Part shown: positions 34,692 through 41,501 of the stretch, in pieces
Layout of the letters: the number at the start of each line of letters is the position of its first letter
Numbering within the stretch: the stretch's first letter is position 1
Assembly (NCBI RefSeq): GCF_021107415.1
Contig: NZ_JAIOSW010000120.1
Coordinates: 1-41,501, forward strand
Origin: Desulfobacula sp.
GTDB lineage: Bacteria > Desulfobacterota > Desulfobacteria > Desulfobacterales > Desulfobacteraceae
Direction of reading: 5' to 3'
Length of the DNA: 41,501 nt
Position numbers and translations under genes: made by a program
Notes under the pieces: model-generated
What the model was told of the DNA's origin: nothing
Databases searched by the model: none
The model's input: the letters and a program-made list of their open reading frames with translations, nothing else

Positions 34692-36371
34692 ATGTTTGAT
34701 AAAATATTTAAATTTATAAGTAGTCGATTATGGCTCCGGCTGCTAATTCCGGTATCTGTCATAGTGGTTGCCGTTGTGTTTACAAACCTTTGGTTCAATA
34801 TTTCATTTCAGATTAAATCTGCTGAGACTCAGATGAAAGCCCAGAACAAGATGCTTGCCCGGGCTGTTGAAGGCGGCATGTTTGATGCGCTCGCCATTGG
34901 AGATAATGATTCCGTCAGAACCCAGTTCAAGCGCCTTAATGAGCAGATTAAAGATCTTAAAGTATTTGTATATGATTTTAATGGTGTGATCTCTTTCAGT
35001 ACTGATATCAATTCAGTGGGTAAAAAAATGGGTGATTTTCTGGATGATAATTCAAAAAAAGATATATCTTCCATGCTGGGAAGCGGCCAACCCTCTAATC
35101 GGTCTTTTCATGTACCCTTTGCCGGTACGCCATTCTTATTGGAAAATGATCCCATTTTAAATGAACAAAGATGTTTTCACTGTCATGGTGAAAAACGAAA
35201 AGTATTGGGTGGCATTTCCGTATTTTCTTCTGAAATGGCTATTAAACAAGCGATTGCTGATGGCAAAATGGTCAGTATTATTATCGGGCTTGCAGGGCTT
35301 ATGGTTATTATTCTCTTTATGTGGTTATTTTTTCATTTTCTGGTGAACAAAAAAGTTCATATGGTTCTTTCTGCCACTTCAAATTTGCGGCAGAAAGATT
35401 TTACCCATACCTATGATGTCAAAGAAGGGGATGAGATAAACCATATTCTTTCAAAAATTAATCTGGTAACAAAAGACTTAAGGAAAATGATCATACAGGT
35501 TGTAAAAAACTCTGATACCATATCCGGTTCTGCAACTGAACTCAGCCATATTTCAGAGAATCTCAATACTGCCAGTACAGATACATCTGAAAAAGCAACT
35601 ACTGTTTCTGCTGCGGCAGAAGAGATGAGCAGTAATAACCAATCCATAGCAACCTCCATGGAACAATCAACAGATACCTTAAATGCCATTGCCTCGGCTA
35701 TTGAAGAGATGAGTGTAACTGTCAGTGAGATTGCTAAGAACGTCAGCTCGTCTAAAGAAATTACCGAACAGGTTGTTGAAGGGTTTAAGGTTATTACCCA
35801 AGTGGTGGATGAGTTGGGGGGAAGAGCAAATGATGTGGATATCGTGACCGATGAGATCCGAGCCATTTCTGAACAGGTCAGTATGCTGGCCCTGAATGCT
35901 AAAATTGAAGCTGCAAGGGCAGGGGAGGCTGGAAAAGGCTTTGCCGTTGTTGCCCAGGAAATCACCGAGCTTGCCAGTGAAACCAATGAATCAACTTTGC
36001 AGGCCGATGAAAAATTGCGATGGATTAAAGAAAAATCCAAAGAAGTAACCCAAAAGGTGGTCGGGCTTACAGTTATCATAAAAGAGTCTGATGAAGCTAT
36101 TTCAAGTATATCAGCCGCAGTGGAAGAGCAGAATGTGACCACTAATGAAATCGCTAAAAATATTAATGATGTTTCAGCTGAAATATCCGAGGTGAATAAT
36201 AATGTGAATGAAGGGGCAAGTGTTGCCGCTGAAATTGCAAAAGAGATCACAGTGGTGGAAGAGGGATCCAGGCAGGTTCAGGAGAGCAGCCATAAACTCA
36301 ATGATAATGCAATGGCCCTTTTAACAATAGCTGAACACTTTATGGAGTTAATGAAGAAATTTAAAGTTTAA
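34692..36371 (+). CDS. Methyl-accepting chemotaxis protein with a periplasmic haem site
   Basis: This 559-residue chemoreceptor has TM1 at about 16-38, a periplasmic domain at 39-190, TM2 at about 193-218, a weak HAMP-like linker and a long signalling domain. Its hairpin tip contains [26 protein letters not shown] (seen in two parts), the MCP signature. The periplasmic domain carries RCFHCHGEK (Cys161, Cys164, His165), a covalent haem c site shortly before TM2, in the context [10 protein letters not shown] seen in haem sensor domains of sulfate reducers (compare DcrA). That suggests sensing of oxygen, redox potential or NO. It is co-transcribed with the tetrahaem cytochrome. No methyltransferase-docking pentapeptide is visible at the C-terminus. 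Confidence 0.92.
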   Translation: MFDKIFKFISSRLWLRLLIPVSVIVVAVVFTNLWFNISFQIKSAETQMKAQNKMLARAVEGGMFDALAIGDNDSVRTQFKRLNEQIKDLKVFVYDFNGVISFSTDINSVGKKMGDFLDDNSKKDISSMLGSGQPSNRSFHVPFAGTPFLLENDPILNEQRCFHCHGEKRKVLGGISVFSSEMAIKQAIADGKMVSIIIGLAGLMVIILFMWLFFHFLVNKKVHMVLSATSNLRQKDFTHTYDVKEGDEINHILSKINLVTKDLRKMIIQVVKNSDTISGSATELSHISENLNTASTDTSEKATTVSAAAEEMSSNNQSIATSMEQSTDTLNAIASAIEEMSVTVSEIAKNVSSSKEITEQVVEGFKVITQVVDELGGRANDVDIVTDEIRAISEQVSMLALNAKIEAARAGEAGKGFAVVAQEITELASETNESTLQADEKLRWIKEKSKEVTQKVVGLTVIIKESDEAISSISAAVEEQNVTTNEIAKNINDVSAEISEVNNNVNEGASVAAEIAKEITVVEEGSRQVQESSHKLNDNAMALLTIAEHFMELMKKFKV

Positions 36372-36401
36372 AATTTGGATGGGAATTTAGTCAGGGATGA
36401 C

Positions 36402-37172
36402 CTATGCTATGACCTGGTCCATAATTTTCTTCAGGACATCGCCTGCCTTTCCCCTGATCAGCACGTCACACACCTTATCATAGGGTGTTTCAGAAAGATT
36501 GATGATGACAAGAAATGCGCCGGCATTTTTCGCATATTCAGGCATCAAGGCTGCCGGTTGTACCAGAAGTGTGGAGCCCACAACAATAAAGACATCACTT
36601 TTGCTTGACAGCATGGCAGCTCTCTGGGTTTGTTCGACCGGCATGGCCTGACCAAAAGAAACCGTGTCCGGCTTTAAAAAACCGCCACACGAACAAACAG
36701 GCGCCTTGTCTCCTGCATCTATCATGGCCTCGGCCTTTTCCCAGGATATCAGTTTTTTACAGCTCATGCATCTGACACGCCGGGTATTGCCGTGAAGCTC
36801 AATAATTTTCTCTTTTGGAATACCTGATTCTTCGTGTAATCCATCAATATTCTGGGTGATCAAAGCTTTTAGAATCCCAAGCTCATGCAGTTTGGCAAGG
36901 CTTTTATGGCCTGTATTGGGTTTGGCGACTGACAGGCTTTTTTCCATGTCAAGCCGTTGCTCCCAGTATTTGATCCTTGATGCCTTAGAAGACATGAATT
37001 CATCAAAGTATACGGGTATAAATTTATCCCATATACCGCCCTGGCTTCTATAATCAGATATCCCGCTTTCCGTGGAGATACCGGCACCAGTAAAGACAAT
37101 CAATTGTTTTGAGCCTTTAATTTTTTTAGCAACTAAGGTAATTTTTTTGTCCATGGGAAAATCCTTTTGCAT
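36402..37172 (-). CDS. Sirtuin (Sir2-family NAD-dependent protein deacylase)
   Basis: Sir2 proteins remove acyl groups from lysines using NAD. The 256-residue product shows FTGAGISTESGISDYR near residue 28, TQNIDGLHEESG with the NAD pocket, the catalytic His in ELHGNT, two zinc cysteine pairs (RCMSCK and VCSCGG) and VVGSTLLVQPA. Two starts are possible: ATG at 37172 (after AAGG) and ATG at 37154 (after AAAGGA). Either overlaps the end of murJ, so the genes are translationally linked. The converging chemoreceptor gene ends 30 bases away. Whether it is a deacetylase or another deacylase is not clear from sequence. Confidence 0.93.
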   Translation of the reverse strand: MQKDFPMDKKITLVAKKIKGSKQLIVFTGAGISTESGISDYRSQGGIWDKFIPVYFDEFMSSKASRIKYWEQRLDMEKSLSVAKPNTGHKSLAKLHELGILKALITQNIDGLHEESGIPKEKIIELHGNTRRVRCMSCKKLISWEKAEAMIDAGDKAPVCSCGGFLKPDTVSFGQAMPVEQTQRAAMLSSKSDVFIVVGSTLLVQPAALMPEYAKNAGAFLVIINLSETPYDKVCDVLIRGKAGDVLKKIMDQVIA

Positions 37173-38737
37173 GTGACCTTCAGGTTAAAAATGGTTTCAA
37201 AGAGAGTAAGAATTTCGGGTATTTTAAAAATAAACCCGGTTAAGAAAAATAAAGACAAAAATTCAATTCCGATAAGACAAGCAATGGTAAAAGAACCTGC
37301 AAAGGTGGAGTGATTAATAAAATTTCTTGCGGCAACAGCAGTGACAAAAAGAATGCAACCAATCACCAGGCTGATGGGTACCATTTTAAGAAAAAAGAGA
37401 TAAACCTCTTTTTTCCCGGAATTTAAACTTTTTTTGTTCCAGCATTCAAACAAGACAAATGCCTGAATGATAACAGATAGCGATAATCCTAACGCCACTC
37501 CTTTAGGACCCATTGTTTTCATGAACCAAAAAATCAAAGGAAGGGTGACTATAACGCAAAGACTTGTAAAAATGGCGGGAAAAACAGTGTTTTGAATGGC
37601 ATAGTATCCCCTTGAAACAATATTCTGAGCTGAAAAGGCAAAGGCACCCACCATGAAAAATTGCAGAACCCCTGCAGTTAAGACGGTCGCCTGGGCATCA
37701 AATTGACCTCTTTGAAAAAGAATGGTTACGATTTCATGGCTTAAAACAATAAAAAGAACGGAAAAGGGCATAACAAGAAAAATAAATTTCAATGTTTTGT
37801 TTAACAGGCGGTTTAACTCAAAAAGGTCACCTTTTTGGGCAAGTTTGGCCATGAAAGGATAGGATGCGACCCCGATGGCCTGCCCGAAAAGTCCCACAAG
37901 AATAAACATCACTCTGAGGGCATAATTCATAGCAGCAATACTGCCCTCATTTAAATAAGATCCGAAAAATTTTAAGAGAATTTCCGTTGAAAATGTCATG
38001 GTAAGGCCTATCATCAAAGGAAGTGTGAGCTTAATATATTTTATTAAATCAGGGTGAGTAAAGCTCAGCATTGGGTAATATCGCATCCCCAGTTTTTTAG
38101 CACCCATCAGCTGAAGTCCGAAATTACCAATAAATGCTCCGATCAGTACTCCCCAGGCAAATCCTTCCATACCCATGAAAGGACCCAGAATGAGTCCGCC
38201 CAAAATAATACTTAAATTGTAAATCAAAGGAGCAAGGGCAGGGATGAAAAATTTTTCCTTTGCAAACTGAACGGCCATAAGAAGTCCGCCAGTAAAAAAG
38301 AAAAACTGGGCGGGAATGATAATCCGGGTCATCTTTACGGCAAGGGCAAAGGTGTCAGGATCTTGAATGCCCGGCGCAAAAATGTTGACAAATTTTGGCG
38401 CCCATATCATGGTGACCAGAATAAAACCCACAAGAAGAAGCCCGAAACCATTCATAATAATAGAAAGAATTTTATATCCTTCATCTTCTCTGTTTAAGGA
38501 AAGATAAAGGGCAAATATGGGAATAAAGGTGATGGAAAGAAACCCGCTTGCAACAATATGGTTAAGGATTTCAGGAATGATAAATGCAATCTGATAGGCA
38601 TCAACCCCTGCATTTATTCCGCCAAAGCCTGCAATGGCCATTTCACGGAAAACACCGATGACACGACTGGCAAATACGGATGCCATCATGATAAAGGATG
38701 CAAACCCAACTTTTTTTAATATATTCTCATTTGCCAT
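37133..38737 (-). CDS. murJ: Lipid II flippase MurJ
   Basis: MurJ moves lipid II across the inner membrane for peptidoglycan synthesis. The 534-residue protein is very hydrophobic with about 14 helices. It shows the N-terminal family features FASRVIGVFREMAIAGFGG and AGVDAYQIAFIIPEILNHIVASG. Arginine and glycine positions of the MOP transporter family are present in the first helices, and FVNIFAPGIQ and ARVFYAIQNT-like RGYYAIQNTVFPA occur later. It stands 24 bases after the small STAS-like gene and overlaps the sirtuin gene, so it is the centre of a three-gene minus-strand operon. Confidence 0.94.
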   Translation of the reverse strand: MANENILKKVGFASFIMMASVFASRVIGVFREMAIAGFGGINAGVDAYQIAFIIPEILNHIVASGFLSITFIPIFALYLSLNREDEGYKILSIIMNGFGLLLVGFILVTMIWAPKFVNIFAPGIQDPDTFALAVKMTRIIIPAQFFFFTGGLLMAVQFAKEKFFIPALAPLIYNLSIILGGLILGPFMGMEGFAWGVLIGAFIGNFGLQLMGAKKLGMRYYPMLSFTHPDLIKYIKLTLPLMIGLTMTFSTEILLKFFGSYLNEGSIAAMNYALRVMFILVGLFGQAIGVASYPFMAKLAQKGDLFELNRLLNKTLKFIFLVMPFSVLFIVLSHEIVTILFQRGQFDAQATVLTAGVLQFFMVGAFAFSAQNIVSRGYYAIQNTVFPAIFTSLCVIVTLPLIFWFMKTMGPKGVALGLSLSVIIQAFVLFECWNKKSLNSGKKEVYLFFLKMVPISLVIGCILFVTAVAARNFINHSTFAGSFTIACLIGIEFLSLFFLTGFIFKIPEILTLFETIFNLKVTCKRIFPWTKKLP

Positions 38738-38761
38738 AGCTTATAATATGGATAGGGTTTA

Positions 38762-39196
38762 TTATTGAGGGTTGAGTGTCCACACTGCCTTGGGAGGGTC
38801 ATTGTTGTCCTCTTTTTCTTGTTGTCCTTTGTTGAGAAACTCTATGGCTTTTATCTTATCGATAAAGATACCTATCTCTACGATTGGAGAATTCAGAAGT
38901 GATTCTATTTTGTCAAAATCAAAGCTATCGGGAATTTCCTGGAATAGTATGGCTATTTTTTTTGGGCGCAACACCTTGGCTTCTATTTGCACGGCGTTCA
39001 GAACTTTTTGTGCATCCTCAAGATCATAAGAGAATTTTTGATCTGTCATATCAATCAGACGCCGGGTGATACCATCGCCGCGTTTGGTCGTAATCGCTTT
39101 TTTGATTTCAGTCATGATATCTGGCACAGAAACATCCCCAATAGATTTCAAGACCACAATATCCCTATTATCATCTACTATATGTTGGAATGGCAT
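38762..39196 (-). CDS. Small STAS/SpoIIAA-like protein of unknown role
   Basis: A 144-residue soluble protein. The alternating pattern (strands IVVLKSIGDV and RLIDMT, KKIAILFQ, then helices) looks like the STAS or SpoIIAA-like fold found in several sulfate reducers, but no diagnostic serine or active site is evident. The tail after residue 120 is acidic and low in complexity (GQQEKEDNNDPP). AAGGAAAA precedes the ATG. It is the first gene of the murJ-sirtuin operon. The fold call is tentative and no function is proposed. Confidence 0.6.
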   Translation of the reverse strand: MPFQHIVDDNRDIVVLKSIGDVSVPDIMTEIKKAITTKRGDGITRRLIDMTDQKFSYDLEDAQKVLNAVQIEAKVLRPKKIAILFQEIPDSFDFDKIESLLNSPIVEIGIFIDKIKAIEFLNKGQQEKEDNNDPPKAVWTLNPQ

Positions 39197-39532
39197 AGGT
39201 TTTCCTTGTCAGTAAAGAGATTAAAATTTTTTTGCGTGCATGGCAACAATAAAAGCATGTTAGACAAAATTAAGTTTTGATGTACTCAATATTTAATATT
39301 ATTTTCAGGCAAAATCAATTAAAAGTAAAAACAATTGTTTTATATATTAAGCTGAATGCACAAGAACAATCGGCAATAGTGTCTCTGGCTCATATAATTC
39401 TTATTTTTTGCCTATTTGCAGTTAAAGTATAGAAAGTACTTTCTATTTTCATTTAAAATAAAGTAAAATAGCGCTCAACTTGACACCAATTAAACCTGCG
39501 CATTAGCAGTATCAATTTAATGATGTTTGATT
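39197..39532. other. AT-rich intergenic region with a strong palindrome
   Basis: This 336-base gap separates the minus-strand murJ operon from the plus-strand SYLF gene. I see no gene in it. It contains a perfect 18-bp palindrome at 39429-39446 and a possible -10 box (TAAAAT, 39464-39469) just after it. Confidence 0.6.
39429..39446. promoter_or_regulatory. Perfect 18-bp palindrome, probable operator
   Basis: The sequence ATAGAAAGTACTTTCTAT equals its own reverse complement over all 18 bases, with no spacer. It lies about 200 bases upstream of the SYLF gene and immediately before a TAAAAT box, overlapping where a -35 element would be. It is too short in loop to be a terminator, so a dimeric repressor or activator site is the natural reading. 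Confidence 0.6.
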
Positions 39533-39640
39533 ATGGGTTTATTGTATGAAATGAAAAATTGGCTTCGAAATTGCTCGGCAAAAATAATTGAAGCCACTGC
39601 CACGGCTGCGGCTGAAGAACAAGCACTAAAGGAGAAATAA
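39533..39640 (+). CDS. Possible 35-residue leader ORF before the SYLF gene
   Basis: An open frame from ATG 39533 to TAA 39640 ends one base before the SYLF gene ATG. It encodes a short amphipathic, alanine/glutamate-rich helix (MKNWLRNC, then EATATAAAEEQALKEK). The end of this frame contains AAAGGAG, the ribosome site of the next gene, so translation through it could affect SYLF expression. No ribosome site precedes its own ATG. It could be real or chance. Confidence 0.3.
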   Translation: MGLLYEMKNWLRNCSAKIIEATATAAAEEQALKEK

Positions 39641-39641
39641 A

Positions 39642-40217
39642 ATGAAAAATTTGAAATTCGGACTATTTTTACTGATAATTTTGTTTGGATTGAGTTTATC
39701 ACCTGTTGCGTTTGCTGACAATTATTCAGATACCATCAATATCTTTAAAAAGTCAGATGCAACAAAATCATTTTTCAAAACCTGTTATGGATATGCGGTT
39801 TTCCCAACCGTGGGAAAAGGAGGTATCGTTATTGGCGGTGCCTATGGGGAAGGCCGGATATATGAAAAGGGTAAACTCACTGGAACAGTTTCTCTGGCAA
39901 AACTCAGCATTGGTTTCCAACTGGGGGGCCAGGCATTTTCCGAAATTATCTTTTTCCAGGACAAACGGTCCTATACTGAATTCACCAGTGGTAATTTTGA
40001 ATTTGATGCCACTGCATCTGCCGTGGCCATCACCGCCGGTGCACAGGCAAAAGCGGGGACGGAAGGTACCACTGCAGGGGCAAGTGCCGGGCCTGCCACA
40101 GGGAACTATGCAGATATAAATTATTCAAGGGGAATGGCGGTTTTCGTCCACATAAAAGGCGGTTTAATGTATGAAGCAGCCATTGGCGGACAAAAATTCA
40201 GTTTTACCCCCAAATAA
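39642..40217 (+). CDS. SYLF (YSC84-like) lipid-binding domain protein, exported
   Basis: A 191-residue protein with an N-terminal signal peptide (KFGLFLLIILFGLSLSPVAFA, cleaved before DNYS). The mature part carries the SYLF/YSC84 pattern: YGYAVFPTVGKGGIVIGGAYGEG, a hydrophobic GFQLGGQAFSEIIFF, and FDATASAVAITAGAQAKAG with a glycine/alanine-rich stretch, ending RGMAVFVHIKGGLMYEAAIGGQKF. SYLF domains bind phosphoinositides in eukaryotes; in bacteria they are periplasmic and poorly characterised. AAAGGAG precedes the ATG. A strong 18-bp palindrome lies upstream. Domain identity is well supported; function is not known. Confidence 0.9.
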   Translation: MKNLKFGLFLLIILFGLSLSPVAFADNYSDTINIFKKSDATKSFFKTCYGYAVFPTVGKGGIVIGGAYGEGRIYEKGKLTGTVSLAKLSIGFQLGGQAFSEIIFFQDKRSYTEFTSGNFEFDATASAVAITAGAQAKAGTEGTTAGASAGPATGNYADINYSRGMAVFVHIKGGLMYEAAIGGQKFSFTPK

Positions 40218-40324
40218 AAACATGAAAATATGAGTCCGGAGGAGGAAAAATTTGAAAAAGACCAATGGGCTCAAATATAAAGAGTAATTTTTATTTTACA
40301 TGTGATTGCCCCGGGGAAAATAGT

Positions 40325-40354
40325 TTGACTTGAGCAATACTTGCAGAATATATT
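40325..40354 (+). promoter_or_regulatory. Probable promoter of the 92-aa membrane protein gene
   Basis: TTGACT (40325-40330), an 18-base spacer and TATATT (40349-40354) lie 44 bases before the ATG at 40398. Both boxes match consensus at five of six positions. Confidence 0.55.
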
Positions 40355-40397
40355 AAGGCATGGTGTATTTACAAATTAGGAATAAGGAAAAAAGAAT

Positions 40398-40676
40398 ATG
40401 ATGACGAGACTTGGGATTTATTCCTTACTGGCAGGCTTTTTTCTGGGTATTTTCGCTGGTATCTCCGGGTTTATGGAAAGCAAAAATTTTTGGGTTGAGT
40501 TAACGATTTCAAAAATGATTGGAGAAGACAGATCTGAGGCCATTATTGAGCTGATAGATGTTGCTGTTATACAAAATTCAGTGGATTTTTTGATTTATGA
40601 ACTGCCGTTTTTTTGTTTTTTACTTGGACTGGGCCTTATTTTATTAATTATCAGTCTGTTTGAGAAAAGCCATTAG
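40398..40676 (+). CDS. Small two-helix membrane protein
   Basis: A 92-residue protein with hydrophobic helices at about 6-26 (YSLLAGFFLGIFAGISGF) and 66-88 (ELPFFCFLLGLGLILLIISL). A mostly acidic loop of 40 residues lies between them. I recognise no family. The ATG follows AAGGAA. It stands 53 bases before the M48 peptidase gene on the same strand; the two may form an operon, and a small partner of a quality-control protease is possible but unproven. Confidence 0.72.
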   Translation: MMTRLGIYSLLAGFFLGIFAGISGFMESKNFWVELTISKMIGEDRSEAIIELIDVAVIQNSVDFLIYELPFFCFLLGLGLILLIISLFEKSH

Positions 40677-40729
40677 TTCCATCTCTATAAACTGACAGGT
40701 TGTACAAAGGATAGGACTAGCAAAGAAAA

Positions 40730-41501
40730 ATGAATAAAGCAATACCAATAAATCGGATTTCAAGAAGACTATTTTTAAAATACGCGGCAGTCATGTCTGC
40801 ATCCATTGCAGGCCCGATATTTTTTACCGGGTGTGCCGTTGATCCTGTCACCGGGAAAAAACAGCTGATGATGGTTTCCCAACAGCAGGAGGTCGGGATA
40901 GATAAACAGCATTCACCCTTCCAGTTTTCTTCAGATTATGGCATTACCCAGGATGCTAAAATCAATCAATATATCTCAGATATCGGCAAAGGATTGCTGC
41001 CAAATGTTCACAGATCTGAGATGCCCTATAATTTTCAATGTGTGAATGCAACATATATCAATGCATATGCGTTCCCCGGAGGCTCCATTGCCGTTACAAG
41101 GGGGATTTTATTGAAACTTGATAATGAGGCGGAACTGGCCTCTTTGTTAGGCCATGAGCTGGGTCATGTCAATGCAAGGCATGCAGCAGAGCAGATGTCC
41201 AAAGGCCAGCTTTCTTCAATGCTTGTGAGCGGCTTATCCATTGCAGCAAGTTCTCAAGGGGCCGGCCTCGGCCAGCTGGCGCAACAGCTTGGCATGCTGG
41301 GCCAGGGATTGCTCTTGTCCAGGTACAGCCGGGATAATGAAAGAGAAGCAGATTATCTTGGCAACGAGTATATGGTTAAAGCAGGCTATCCTGCCAAAGG
41401 ATTTGTGGGGCTCATGGAAATGCTTGAGTCCCTTCATAAAGAAAGCCCAAGCTCTGCCCAGGTGCTTTTCTCAACCCATCCAATGAGTGCGGAACGGTTA
41501 A
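40730..41501 (+). CDS. M48-family metalloprotease lipoprotein, N-terminal part (runs off window)
   Basis: The first 257 residues of a periplasmic zinc protease of the BepA/LoiP type. The N-terminus contains SRRLFLK, a twin-arginine motif, then a hydrophobic helix and a lipobox ending TGC, so it may be a Tat-exported lipoprotein. The next segment, DPVTGKKQLMMVSQQQE, is typical of the group. The zinc motif is HELGHVNARH (about residue 144), and EREADYLG supplies the third ligand. STHPMSAERL at the cut end is the conserved region before the TPR part. It probably degrades or assists misfolded outer-membrane proteins. The C-terminus lies outside the window. Confidence 0.92.
   Translation, partial: MNKAIPINRISRRLFLKYAAVMSASIAGPIFFTGCAVDPVTGKKQLMMVSQQQEVGIDKQHSPFQFSSDYGITQDAKINQYISDIGKGLLPNVHRSEMPYNFQCVNATYINAYAFPGGSIAVTRGILLKLDNEAELASLLGHELGHVNARHAAEQMSKGQLSSMLVSGLSIAASSQGAGLGQLAQQLGMLGQGLLLSRYSRDNEREADYLGNEYMVKAGYPAKGFVGLMEMLESLHKESPSSAQVLFSTHPMSAERL

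Noticed and set aside
35411..36250. Long 279-codon minus-strand frame
   Set aside because: It is antisense to the MCP signalling domain. Its Ser/Ala/Ile-rich composition is the mirror of the coiled-coil codons, and it has no family motif.
40252..40287. Eleven-codon TTG frame behind a very strong GGAGGAGG site
   Set aside because: It is too short to support as a gene, and the site could be a chance purine run in the leader of the next transcript.
1..41501. tRNA, rRNA, insertion-sequence or integrase genes bounding the island
   Set aside because: No cloverleaf-like segment, transposase or integrase motif was seen, and no flanking direct repeats could be established by eye.

Overview
The window is an AT-rich bacterial chromosome segment. 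Gene content points to a sulfate-reducing Desulfobacterota relative (Desulfobacteraceae type): a tetrahaem c-type cytochrome beside a haem-binding chemoreceptor, large hybrid sensor kinases, CmoAB, orphan LarB and an isoleucine/valine attenuator. The taxonomy is inferred from gene content, not proven.

Layout. 1-2284 (minus): isoleucine/valine biosynthesis, with a promoter, a leader peptide, an attenuator hairpin, ilvD and the 5' end of ilvB. 2332-8808 (plus): a signalling block of a tripartite hybrid histidine kinase, a receiver-TPR protein and a GAF/PAS histidine kinase. 8786-10710 (minus): larB and a ParM-like actin. 10892-12592 (plus): cmoA-cmoB for wobble-uridine modification of tRNA.

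12600-26960 is an accessory region that looks like a defence island. It holds an unrecognised coding remnant, a first hipBA module, a decayed cas6-cas1 remnant, a second hipBA module, and a four-gene operon (17073-26388). The operon encodes an unrecognised 280-aa protein, two different BrxD-like P-loop ATPases and a 1957-aa protein. That protein joins an Lhr/BrxHI-like SF2 helicase, a Cas4-like Fe-S nuclease, a degenerate RNase H-like region and a Dna2/Upf1-like SF1 helicase. A two-gene ribbon-helix-helix/coiled-coil pair, with a palindrome inside its promoter, follows.

26981-31066 (minus): recD2, a metallo-beta-lactamase-fold protein and a histidine-phosphatase-like protein. 31176-34100 (plus): a DUF1998 helicase fused to a DEDDy exonuclease, which looks like MrfA and MrfB in one chain. 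34118-36371 (plus): tetrahaem cytochrome and haem-binding chemoreceptor. 36402-39196 (minus): a small STAS-like protein, MurJ and a sirtuin. 39197-41501 (plus): an intergenic region with a perfect 18-bp palindrome, a SYLF-domain protein, a two-helix membrane protein and the start of an M48 metalloprotease lipoprotein.

The strongest candidate for an undescribed system is the ATPase/helicase/nuclease operon. Its parts resemble BREX (BrxD, BrxHI) and Shango (SngB, SngC), but I see no methyltransferase, PglZ or TerB domain. The Cas remnant and paired hipBA modules next to it support a defence-island reading.
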